A DNA stretch of 64,000 nt, from assembly GCF_900129315.1 (NCBI RefSeq), contig NZ_FQUS01000006.1, positions 62,001-126,000 on the forward strand, written 5' to 3'. The stretch's first letter is position 1. Each line of letters starts with the position of its first letter. Position numbers and translations under genes: made by a program. The notes under the pieces were generated by a model, which saw nothing but the letters and a program-made list of their open reading frames with translations, had not been told where the DNA came from and did not search any database. Below, one piece after another: positions 16,606 to 25,330 of this stretch. The stretch comes from Fodinibius roseus. GTDB lineage: Bacteria > Bacteroidota > Rhodothermia > Balneolales > Balneolaceae.

Positions 16606-19600
16606 TTAAAAGGTTCCTAATACAGAATTATTCAAGATGACGGCCCCTTCCAGCGTGTCGTCTTCTTCGCAGTCGTGAAGGGTCCCCGTGGGATATACGT
16701 TGCGCATTCGGGTCAAAATATCGATCAGTCCATCCAGGGCCTCGGATAGGTCCGCCGGACCGGCGTCCTGTGCATTGACGGCCACCAGCCATTGTTTGTA
16801 TTTCTTCTCAAATTCACTCATATGCTCGCAGCTTATCCAGCAGATGTTAAGCATCACATGAGCAGGAGCTTCCATACGGAGCCGCTTTTCCGCAAACTTC
16901 CTGAAATCCATATTGATAAAGCGACCCGGCCAATACGGGACGACCACGCTGACCACATGGGAGTAGGGATCGCTGATCTTGCAGGTTTCACAGTCCTGGT
17001 CCAGGTGGATAGGCAGCAGCCGGTCTTTCACCCGTTTCTCAACTTTATAGAGAGTGATCATCACCTGTCCCCCTGCTTCCTCAGCTTCCGAGACCAGATA
17101 TACCCCATCATTCCGCTGATCCTGGGAGTCCGTGATTTCGATCTCGCTGTCTTCCCCAAGCTGTGCCGCGTCGGGATCGGAAACGGTAAGCTGATGTTCC
17201 GATGCCGAGATAGTGTCGACCGTCGTTTGTTTCCTGTAAGAAAGCACGCCGGCGGTAAAGGAATCGGTCGGCAGGTCGTATAAGATCGCATCTTCCACCT
17301 CTTCGCTTTCCACCTCTATCACCGAGTTTCCCTCCTGCAGGCGGACGTCCCTGACAATATACTCGCCGTCGTTGAAGCTGCCGCCGCTGATGCGGATCGC
17401 ATCCTCAACGGACAGTTCCGACCGGATATCGCCGGCTACGGTAAAGGTATTGTCCTCAGCGTTGGCTTCCGTTACGGAAAGTTCCTTCCGGAAACGCAGG
17501 TTACCTGCAGGCAAAGCGCTCTCATCCAACACCGGTTCTTCGATATCCACGAACAGCCGCCGGTCGGTGCGGGGGCGCAGCAAAAGATGCTCCAGCACAT
17601 GGAAGCCCTCATGGGAGAAAAACCTATCCTTAATAAATTCGATCATATCCGTAACGGCCTGCTCATCCCTGCCGCCCTTGATCACAAAGGCGTCTGTCTC
17701 GATACCGGTAATGTCGTAAGCCTTTTGCAGGTGGCCTTCCGTTTCATCCTGTGTGATTATCTCTCCTACTTTGAGGTATATTTTGTCTCCCGAGCGCCGA
17801 ATAGTCTGAACGGTAAAAACCCCGTTATTGTCCTCCGTACCGGCCAGCTTCACCGTATCTCCTTCATATATTTCAGGATCCAGATCGGTCAAAATGATAT
17901 TTCTGGTTCCTTTTTCGATGAAGGAAATATCATAGGAGCCTCCCATCACAAGATGGCCGTCAAAAACCGGGGACGGCGGGGACGGATCGACCTCTATGGT
18001 TATCTCGGGTCCGTCGGCCGTAGCGTTGACGATGTCGTATGCTCCGTCATTGGCCGTGGAGCCATGAACATGAAGAATGGCGGGGGACAGGGCGTTAATA
18101 TCGCCGGCCAGCGCCTGGTTGAAGTCGGTCTCGACACTCCGGGCAATATCTTCGCCGCGGGCATTGCGGAGAAGGAAAGAGTAGGGGGAATAGGGGGCGC
18201 TTTCGGGATCAAAACGGTACGTCCGTCGGTGCGCGCCGTGGTTAACCAGATCCCACAGAATATCGTGCAGGGCCGCTTCCGCTTTCTGCAAAACTTCTTC
18301 TTCGGGATCGTCTGTCTCTGTTTCACGGGTTACCGAACCGGTCAGCAGTTCGTGTTCCGCCGTAAATTCAAATGCTTTTTTGTACAGCGTATAGCTGACC
18401 GTATAGGCCGGCGGATCGTCGGGCAGGGGTGACATATCCGCCGTAATTTCGTAATCGATATAATTTTCAAGCGGACACGCCAGGTTTTTGCGGTTCGCTT
18501 CGGAATTTTCATACAGTTCTGCCCTGAACAAAGCCACAAGCTGGTCGATGGCTGTGTCAGCATCCCCGCCGGGGGCCTCGCTGGTATAATCCCTCTTTTC
18601 GCTGACGCCCAGCAGCTTGCCCCCGCAGCGGAGCACAAAATGAAAGCCCCCGCCGTCGGTTTCCCGGATCTCATAATGCTGTTTGAATACTCCCGCTGTA
18701 ATGACCCGCTCCATGTGCGCCCGGGCTGCGCCGTCGGACTCAAAGTCTTGATCCGCATGCATCACGGCGGTGGAGGAACCGTCCTCTATGATGACCCGGT
18801 AGACCGAAGCGGAAGGATTGGCGATGATGAGCGGATCACGGAACCGGAGCTCTTCCGGCTCTTTGGGGGCCATCCCCAGCAGCAGCTCGCCCCGCTTGTC
18901 GAGCCCGGCCACATTGTCAACGTGCCAGATCCTGCATTCCTCGTGGTAGTCGATGGCCATACCGCGTCCGCTGCTCAGTTCGGGATACTGTCCCAGAAAA
19001 TTCAGCTTGTCGTCGATCAGTTCCCGCGGTGCCCTGGGGCCCGAAATGTTCGTGGAGAGCATCGCATAGTCGGCAAACGTCTCCGCAAAACGTCCCAACA
19101 AGTGGTCCAGAAATTTGTTGCGCCGGCGTTCGAAGAGCTGGGTGTCTTCGGTAATTTGCTGCAGCGTTTCCTTGTGATCGCTCAGGTCGCGGTACAGCAG
19201 CTCCCCGTCCGGTATAACATCGGTAAGCGACTGGGTATAATATGTTTTGTCGATATGGGTATTCCCGATCTGGTCCTCCATCGTAAACAGGTACTTCACG
19301 TTGGCTACCTGCGCCAGATAGTTGGCCAGAAACTGGTCGAACAGGAGCAGGTATCCCTTCAGCTGAGAGACCTGGATCTTGCGCTGTTCCTTTTCATCGG
19401 GTGAGCGTTCCGCCAGACCGGGAATCCCTTCCGATCCGACGCCGTAGGCAAGCGGAAAGTCTTCCTGGATACTGGTGTAGTTGCCGGGATCCCGAAACTG
19501 GCCGATCGGGACGGACAGATCCTGTTTGGGATAACGGATTTTCTGTTCGCGTTCGTCGGCCCTGAGTTCCTGAATGCGTGTTTCCACCTCCGCGTCATTC

Positions 19601-21339
19601 GCATGGAAGGGCAGATCATCTTTGTAATAGGTCATTTTGGAATCATCGGTGTTCAGCCGGGGCACATAGTTGTGATCGAAGGCCAGCTCCAGGCACCAAC
19701 GAACGCTTTTGGACTCAATATCGAATTCGTTGTTCTGCGGACGATTGGCAATCTGAATTTCCTTGACAGCGACGACTCCCTCTACATCCATGATGATCCG
19801 GATGAGATCAGACACGCGAATCACCTTTTTGCGATCGGCCGAGGCCAGCTCTTCACGGTCAATAAAGCCGTGCTTGAGGAGAGGTCCTTCAAAGATCCGA
19901 TCGATAGTGAGGCAATCCTCCTCGTCAAACCGTCCCCTGATCAGGTATGCGTCCTCCTGAACATCATTCCCCAACAGCTGTTCCGCCACTTCGATCTCAT
20001 ATCGGTTCACCTCATCGGGATTAGGATCCACGCAGCGCACCGTGAACTCCTGCGGACTGGCGCCCAGCCCGAAAACCGTGATCGTCTCATCCTTTACCGG
20101 CACCTCGTCATCAACCGCCTCAATAGTAAGTGTTTGTTTGGCCGGATCTGTCTCGATGATATCAAACGGGGTGGCCTTCCGGCATTTGCTGCGCATCTCC
20201 TCCAGCGTGTAAAAATGCACTGTGGGCGATAAAAACCGGGATATCAGATGGAAGATGTAGGCCTCAACCTGCTCAACGTCGGCAGAGGGAGCGATTTCGA
20301 TATCGGCGCAAACGATGATCTCTTCCACCCTCACAGCCCGAAACCGAAAAAAATCCTCACAGAGATTCCGATTGGCCTGAAGCCGGGCGCGGGCGGCCTC
20401 CACGATTTCGAAAATCTTGTTCACCTTCTCGATGTAGAGCGCCAGCAGACCGGTGTCCGGATGGTACAGGAAATCGTTCAGCTTGTCGATGATTTCCGTC
20501 ATGCCGGCAATGGCGCTGGCAGTGCCCCCGGATGTTTTGTGTCCCTTCAGAATGACTTCGTTCAGGTTCGTAATCTCCGGCGTCAGCGTGTAGTTACCAG
20601 GGAGGTCGGCAATATTGACCTGTATGGACTGAAGTTTACTTCGCACGCTCACAGGATCTTCCCAGTCAACCCCGGAATGGTCCCACGCCGGAAACTGAAC
20701 GGTAATATTGAACGTCACTCCCTCGAGCGTGTCATCCAGCGGGTGCTCATAGAGCACAAACTCCTCCTCGATGGTATTCTCGTTGAGGTCGCCGAACTTT
20801 TCACACTCATCGAATTCCAGCAGCACATCGTATAATGTCTGTACGTAGTAGCTTTCCTGCTCCTCTTTGCCGGGGACCGGGTCGAGCGACAGACGGCTCT
20901 CCCTGGAGTGGACAAATATCTCCTCCTCGGCCTCATCCGACTTTCTGAGCCAGGCATTCTTGACGCCGGCATAGCGGCAGCCCTCATCTTCTTCGTCCAC
21001 CACTTCTACATCGATCAACAGCCTGCGGTAGTCCTGCAGGGTCAGGGGACGACAGGGTAGAATCCTGGCTGCTGTGTAGAAATTGCGGGGATCGGGATCG
21101 CCGGTCCCCTCCCGGGCCAGCAGATCCTTGATATCGAAATCGGTGCGATAGCCCAGATCGGTGATGGCATAACTGAACACCTCCAGCATGGTCACCCCGG
21201 GGTCGTGGCTGTTGTAATCGGTCCACCGCTTACCGGCCAGCTCCTGAATACGCTGGATAGCCAGCTCACGCAGCGTGTCGTACTGCATACTTTTGAATTC
21301 GGGTGGTTTCTTCGATATGGTCAGCGAACTGTTTTCCAT
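16606..21339 (-). CDS. Pvc12-like giant baseplate wedge protein (1577 aa)
   Basis: The N-terminal signature NSHDPGVTMLEVFSYAITDL is typical of the gp6/gp47-like wedge proteins of contractile injection systems. The gene follows gpJ exactly as Pvc12 follows Pvc11. The protein appears longer than I expect for a Pvc12 protein. The extra length may come from its C-terminal part. There, small beta modules carrying NDG-x-Y-x-V or a variant recur (near residues 1098, 1171, 1324 and 1412). A region near 1450-1510 with DCETCKISDPYSHVVSVVVP resumes wedge-like sequence. It probably forms part of the inner baseplate ring, with the added modules on the outside. Spacing to both neighbours is under 20 bases. 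Confidence 0.8.
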   Translation of the reverse strand: MENSSLTISKKPPEFKSMQYDTLRELAIQRIQELAGKRWTDYNSHDPGVTMLEVFSYAITDLGYRTDFDIKDLLAREGTGDPDPRNFYTAARILPCRPLTLQDYRRLLIDVEVVDEEDEGCRYAGVKNAWLRKSDEAEEEIFVHSRESRLSLDPVPGKEEQESYYVQTLYDVLLEFDECEKFGDLNENTIEEEFVLYEHPLDDTLEGVTFNITVQFPAWDHSGVDWEDPVSVRSKLQSIQVNIADLPGNYTLTPEITNLNEVILKGHKTSGGTASAIAGMTEIIDKLNDFLYHPDTGLLALYIEKVNKIFEIVEAARARLQANRNLCEDFFRFRAVRVEEIIVCADIEIAPSADVEQVEAYIFHLISRFLSPTVHFYTLEEMRSKCRKATPFDIIETDPAKQTLTIEAVDDEVPVKDETITVFGLGASPQEFTVRCVDPNPDEVNRYEIEVAEQLLGNDVQEDAYLIRGRFDEEDCLTIDRIFEGPLLKHGFIDREELASADRKKVIRVSDLIRIIMDVEGVVAVKEIQIANRPQNNEFDIESKSVRWCLELAFDHNYVPRLNTDDSKMTYYKDDLPFHANDAEVETRIQELRADEREQKIRYPKQDLSVPIGQFRDPGNYTSIQEDFPLAYGVGSEGIPGLAERSPDEKEQRKIQVSQLKGYLLLFDQFLANYLAQVANVKYLFTMEDQIGNTHIDKTYYTQSLTDVIPDGELLYRDLSDHKETLQQITEDTQLFERRRNKFLDHLLGRFAETFADYAMLSTNISGPRAPRELIDDKLNFLGQYPELSSGRGMAIDYHEECRIWHVDNVAGLDKRGELLLGMAPKEPEELRFRDPLIIANPSASVYRVIIEDGSSTAVMHADQDFESDGAARAHMERVITAGVFKQHYEIRETDGGGFHFVLRCGGKLLGVSEKRDYTSEAPGGDADTAIDQLVALFRAELYENSEANRKNLACPLENYIDYEITADMSPLPDDPPAYTVSYTLYKKAFEFTAEHELLTGSVTRETETDDPEEEVLQKAEAALHDILWDLVNHGAHRRTYRFDPESAPYSPYSFLLRNARGEDIARSVETDFNQALAGDINALSPAILHVHGSTANDGAYDIVNATADGPEITIEVDPSPPSPVFDGHLVMGGSYDISFIEKGTRNIILTDLDPEIYEGDTVKLAGTEDNNGVFTVQTIRRSGDKIYLKVGEIITQDETEGHLQKAYDITGIETDAFVIKGGRDEQAVTDMIEFIKDRFFSHEGFHVLEHLLLRPRTDRRLFVDIEEPVLDESALPAGNLRFRKELSVTEANAEDNTFTVAGDIRSELSVEDAIRISGGSFNDGEYIVRDVRLQEGNSVIEVESEEVEDAILYDLPTDSFTAGVLSYRKQTTVDTISASEHQLTVSDPDAAQLGEDSEIEITDSQDQRNDGVYLVSEAEEAGGQVMITLYKVEKRVKDRLLPIHLDQDCETCKISDPYSHVVSVVVPYWPGRFINMDFRKFAEKRLRMEAPAHVMLNICWISCEHMSEFEKKYKQWLVAVNAQDAGPADLSEALDGLIDILTRMRNVYPTGTLHDCEEDDTLEGAVILNNSVLGTF

Positions 21340-21354
21340 GTGCTTTATTAAAAC

Positions 21355-24300
21355 TTAGCCGGTTGAATCTTCTGACAATGACGTTATTTCTTCCTGACAG
21401 GGACAATCGTCGGACGATGCCCGCTCTTGAGTGCTTTTAATGACATTCTCTTCGCAGTCGCAGTCCTCCGATGAGAATTCGATGGGGTTAATCAGATGGT
21501 TTTCCGCCGATCCGAGGATGGAGACGGCCGTGGTCGACCTTACTTCTTCCCTATCCTTGTTGGGGTTATTATCCGGATCGGTGGGAACGATATGGTACAT
21601 CCTGAAGCAGCTGACGTAATCTACGTACGGGCGTTCCTCCACAAAATTCAGGATCATCGATTTGTGAATACGTCCCGCAAAAGAGATGTCGGCCCCGCAA
21701 TCCGACGACCACGGCGCAAGGTACTCCTTAAGATCTTCCTGTAGTTTCTGTTCGTAAAAGCCGGTGTCGGGTGAACGGAACTTAACGCTGAAATCGACCT
21801 GAATTTCCTCGTAAATCGGATTCTTTACATGCAGCTCCACACTTCCGGAGATAATAGTCTGCAGGTACCGGTCAATTTCGTCGAGGATATTCAGGCTGGT
21901 CATGGGACGCAGGGGATCCACGGCGTTCTTATTTTGCACATTCGAGACCACAATGCAGGTGACATGACCCGGCGCCACTTCCGAGTAGTCGGTCAAATTG
22001 CCTTCGAACCGCGTGTGGTTGACGCACTTTACTTTGTATACCGACGGGAACTGCTGTAAAATGATATGTTCGTAATCCCAGATAGTAATAGCCCGTTGCT
22101 TGTGGCGTAGCCGTTCGCTGGTGCGCGTATAAAAAGCGGACTGCTGTTCCTTCATCTTGCCCCCGAAAGAAGCATAGGGCTGTATTACGCTGTCGATGGC
22201 CGAGTCGCTTCGCAGAAGCTTGTCAATGCTTTCGGCTTCCAGCGGATCCCCCAGGTGATCGGGATCGTTGTCCCGGTCCTCGAAACGGGCGAGCACGGCC
22301 TGTGCTTGTACATCGATCAGCCGGCAGACGGCATCAGAATTGGTCGCTACCGAAGCTTTGATCCAGTGTGTTCCCACAGGCAGCCGGCTGTTGCCATCAG
22401 TCGCGTCTTTGGGAACGGCAAAACGGATGATGCCCGAAGTCAACAGGTCGTTCGTCGTGTCAAACAGGATGCTTTTTTCGTTAAATGGTTTCCACTCGTT
22501 ATCGGACAGATAGCTCCACGCAATATCGGGACTGACTTTTACGGGATTGGCACTGCCTTCGGCAACCTGAAAAAGCACGGACAGGCTTTGCGGTGGCTGC
22601 AGGTTGCTGATACCGATATAGAGGTTGCCTTCGTAGTCGTATCGGGGCATCAGGGAAGGGATTTCCGGCAAACTGTCGACCGGCCAAGCGCCGAAAGGCC
22701 CGATGTGAAAAAACTGTTCCGTTTCACCGGCTTTCCCGGTAAACGGATAGTCTAATTCGGAAACATAGCTGAGCGAGAGATTCTGGATGACAGGCGTATA
22801 GGGCTGCCTGGGCAAATCACCACTGCCACCGTCAGCCAGATCTATCGCTTTTTGAGCATATGAATTTTGGAAAGAATTATGCCCGAAATCCTGGTTCTTC
22901 AGGGTCATACGGAGAAACCCCTTCTGAGTGTCCACCTGATAACCGGTAAGCGCCCCGAGCTCGCTGTCTCTCTCGATATCTTCGATACCAGAGGTGTCAG
23001 ACACGGTCAGCCTGCTACGCTCAGTGTCCGGACCGGGCAATTTTTCGGTATTACCGAGAGGATTCCCTTCCCCGTCCGTTAACAAGTTGGTATTGCCCCT
23101 CAGCTGGTGCCACTGTTTGTTGTCCAGGATATCGATGTCTATTTTGAACTCGTTATTGCTTCTGTTAACATATTCCGACTGATCATTATAATTGTTGTAG
23201 TGATCCTTAAACCCATCTTCATGCTGGGGCAGGTCGTTCCATCTGAAATCAATATCCAGTGAGCTAAGTTTCTTCCGGAACACTTCCCGGCTCCCGATGT
23301 AGAAGTTGCTGCCCACATAGGGACGGTTGCCGAACGGCAAAAAAGGTTTTCCCGCATCGAGCACCGCCTGGTCGTTCTGGAGCACCAGATTTTTCACGCC
23401 TTTTACATCTACGGTAATCCGAATATTGGTTGCCTGAGACTCCCGGAACAGGGAATAGGAAAACGGATGGCGATCATGCCTGGGATCGAGCAGGACCTTA
23501 ATGACCGGCCAGTCGGTGGCAAAGGGCTCCCCCAGCTCTTCCGGGCTGTAGGAAACCACTGCGGGATCGGAGGGGACAAGACGGCAGGTAAGGTTCAGGT
23601 AATCAGCGGAGGCATCGGACTCCCTGGCAGCATCGATAATGTCAGCGGGAATCCATTCTTTTTCCCCGCTGAGGAGGATCTTGAAATCTTCCGGCTCCAC
23701 GGTTCCGTCCGGTTCCTCCTCCAGTGTAATCTTCAGGGTCACGTTCCGTTCCCCTTCCGCCAGGAACAGGATGGGAGAGGCGAGGGCGAAGCCCACTTCC
23801 GCCTCCCTGCGGTCCGGCTCGGTGGGATGGGGAGCAGAAGTACCCAGCTTTGGGAAATGAGGTTCTCCGAACGTACGCCAGCTTTTTTCTTCGTTCTCAA
23901 TGTCGGCGCCCAGGCCGTCTGCCGAGTTGGCGACCGGCGACTCGAAAATACGGTGGTCCGTCTCCGGATCGGTTTCGTAGTCTTTGCTGAACCGGTCGTT
24001 GATATCGGCAAAAACGGCTTTAAGTGATGTTATTTTGGCTTTGCTGACCACCAGATCCCTTTCCACCCTGTAAATCCGTTCCACCCCCAGCGCATCTTTT
24101 CCTGCCTTCAGGGCGGTCCCTTCCTTCACCAGGTACTGGTCCACATGTTTGGCCAACTTAAAAATAACAGAAACCTGGTCGGGTACGGCCGCCTTTTGTT
24201 CCAGCTGGAGGACCTCCCGGTAGTAGAATTCGAGATGCCGGCGGGTCAGCGTATTCAAGTCGTCCTGCGCCGTTTTGAATATGTAAAGAAAACCGAAAAA

Positions 24301-24603
24301 CAGGGCGAAGTGCGGTGCGGCCTCCTGTGTCTCTTTCAGCTTTTCGAGGAACTTCTCCAGCGAAAAACCCTGCCACTCCTCGTCGGTAAACCGGAAAAAC
24401 TCGTCCCACTGTCCGTCGGGCGCAGTACTGTCGGACTCAAAGTAGTTGATTTCGCCCGTAAATTTGCGGGCGAAGTTGACCAGATCTTTCATACTTCGCT
24501 CATCCACCGGAGCGTAGGAGGGCAGCAGCGTCTTCAGCAGTCGCTGTCGGCGGCTGGTGCCGTCCCGCACCAAAGGATTTTGAGACAAACAGTTTTCACT
24601 CAT
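21355..24603 (-). CDS. Baseplate J/gp47-like wedge protein (Pvc11-like, 1082 aa)
   Basis: The C-terminal third (about residues 850-1020) shows the gpJ/gp47 pattern: ERLRHKQRAITIWDYEHIIL, then QFPSVYKVKCVNHTRF, GHVTCIVVSN, and ELHVKNPIYEEIQVDFSVKF followed by YLAPWSS. The N-terminal region (SMKDLVNFARKFTGEINYF) and central beta-rich parts are typical of the long Pvc11 type. The product would be a wedge subunit joining the central spike to the sheath. Its start overlaps the gp25 stop by 4 bases (ATGA), indicating translational coupling. The protein ends with a Glu/Asp/Cys-rich tail (CDCEENVIKS, DDCPCQEE) containing two CxC pairs of unknown purpose. Confidence 0.92.
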   Translation of the reverse strand: MSENCLSQNPLVRDGTSRRQRLLKTLLPSYAPVDERSMKDLVNFARKFTGEINYFESDSTAPDGQWDEFFRFTDEEWQGFSLEKFLEKLKETQEAAPHFALFFGFLYIFKTAQDDLNTLTRRHLEFYYREVLQLEQKAAVPDQVSVIFKLAKHVDQYLVKEGTALKAGKDALGVERIYRVERDLVVSKAKITSLKAVFADINDRFSKDYETDPETDHRIFESPVANSADGLGADIENEEKSWRTFGEPHFPKLGTSAPHPTEPDRREAEVGFALASPILFLAEGERNVTLKITLEEEPDGTVEPEDFKILLSGEKEWIPADIIDAARESDASADYLNLTCRLVPSDPAVVSYSPEELGEPFATDWPVIKVLLDPRHDRHPFSYSLFRESQATNIRITVDVKGVKNLVLQNDQAVLDAGKPFLPFGNRPYVGSNFYIGSREVFRKKLSSLDIDFRWNDLPQHEDGFKDHYNNYNDQSEYVNRSNNEFKIDIDILDNKQWHQLRGNTNLLTDGEGNPLGNTEKLPGPDTERSRLTVSDTSGIEDIERDSELGALTGYQVDTQKGFLRMTLKNQDFGHNSFQNSYAQKAIDLADGGSGDLPRQPYTPVIQNLSLSYVSELDYPFTGKAGETEQFFHIGPFGAWPVDSLPEIPSLMPRYDYEGNLYIGISNLQPPQSLSVLFQVAEGSANPVKVSPDIAWSYLSDNEWKPFNEKSILFDTTNDLLTSGIIRFAVPKDATDGNSRLPVGTHWIKASVATNSDAVCRLIDVQAQAVLARFEDRDNDPDHLGDPLEAESIDKLLRSDSAIDSVIQPYASFGGKMKEQQSAFYTRTSERLRHKQRAITIWDYEHIILQQFPSVYKVKCVNHTRFEGNLTDYSEVAPGHVTCIVVSNVQNKNAVDPLRPMTSLNILDEIDRYLQTIISGSVELHVKNPIYEEIQVDFSVKFRSPDTGFYEQKLQEDLKEYLAPWSSDCGADISFAGRIHKSMILNFVEERPYVDYVSCFRMYHIVPTDPDNNPNKDREEVRSTTAVSILGSAENHLINPIEFSSEDCDCEENVIKSTQERASSDDCPCQEEITSLSEDSTG

Positions 24604-25028
24604 TGTTCGATGTCCGTTCCTTCATTCAAATAAAAGGGGAAGACCAAATTCGCCCGGGTATTGGTCGCAATAATGGTGTAGTCGATGGTCAGTTCGATAA
24701 ATCCATTCAGCGATTCCTGTACCGCATCCACCTTGTTCACATTTACCCGCGGCTCGTGGACCAGTATTGCTTTCTTGACTTCATCGCCCACGAGGGTAGC
24801 CGTGGAGACATCCAGCGGCTCAAACATCAGGTCCTGAACCGTCGTACCGTAATCGGGACGCATGACACGCTCTCCCTGTGTGGTAGACAGCAGGATGATG
24901 AGACTCTCCTTGATATCGCGCTCGTACTGGCTGAGCTGAGCCGCCCCGTCCTTGAACTGTACGGGGAATTTCCAGCCCCGCCCCAGGAAGGCCTTCCCCT
25001 GCTCCTTTTGGTTGTTCGCTTCGGTCAT
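24600..25028 (-). CDS. gp25-like baseplate protein (Pvc9-like, 142 aa)
   Basis: A GPW/gp25-family protein with FLGRGWKFPVQF at the start, a central ESLIILLSTTQGERVMRPDY, then FEPLD and a C-terminal beta-strand region (IELTIDYTI). In T4, T6SS and PVC particles this small protein sits in the inner baseplate and nucleates sheath polymerisation. It has the usual family length and lies between the PAAR tip and gpJ genes. It overlaps the latter by 4 bases. Confidence 0.95.
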   Translation of the reverse strand: MTEANNQKEQGKAFLGRGWKFPVQFKDGAAQLSQYERDIKESLIILLSTTQGERVMRPDYGTTVQDLMFEPLDVSTATLVGDEVKKAILVHEPRVNVNKVDAVQESLNGFIELTIDYTIIATNTRANLVFPFYLNEGTDIEQ

Positions 25029-25034
25029 ATTCTT

Positions 25035-25316
25035 TTATCCTATCATTACGGTTGGTTCACCTGCTGCCGGACTGGCCCCGCATCCGCAGACATCCCCGAC
25101 CCGCACGGCCGGTTTGCCGCCGATGAACACCGTGGCGCTTCCCATTGAAAAGGGAGACGGCGGATGCGGCCCGGACGGTGACGGCGGGATCGGGCACACG
25201 TGCATGTCCCCCACTACGGTGGCGGGCATGCCGCCGATCAGAACGGTCGGCTCGCCCGGTCCCACGATTGTTCCTCCATGTGTACTAACATCTCCGAGTT
25301 TGGCTGCTGGTGGCAT
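25035..25316 (-). CDS. PAAR-type spike tip protein (Pvc10-like, 93 aa)
   Basis: Repeated Gly-rich PAAR units are visible: KLGDVSTHGGTI, GEPTVLIGGMPATVVGDMHVC, then ATVFIGGKPAVRVGDVCGCG and GEPTVMIG at the C-terminus. The first unit's His and the Cys/His residues around MHVCP and VCGCG are candidates for the metal-binding tip. A Pro/Ser-rich loop (PIPPSPSGPHPPSPF) separates the two halves. The protein would cap the VgrG-like spike encoded just upstream (14-base gap). No toxin extension is fused to it. Confidence 0.95.
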   Translation of the reverse strand: MPPAAKLGDVSTHGGTIVGPGEPTVLIGGMPATVVGDMHVCPIPPSPSGPHPPSPFSMGSATVFIGGKPAVRVGDVCGCGASPAAGEPTVMIG

Positions 25317-25330
25317 AAGTCGATTTGGCT

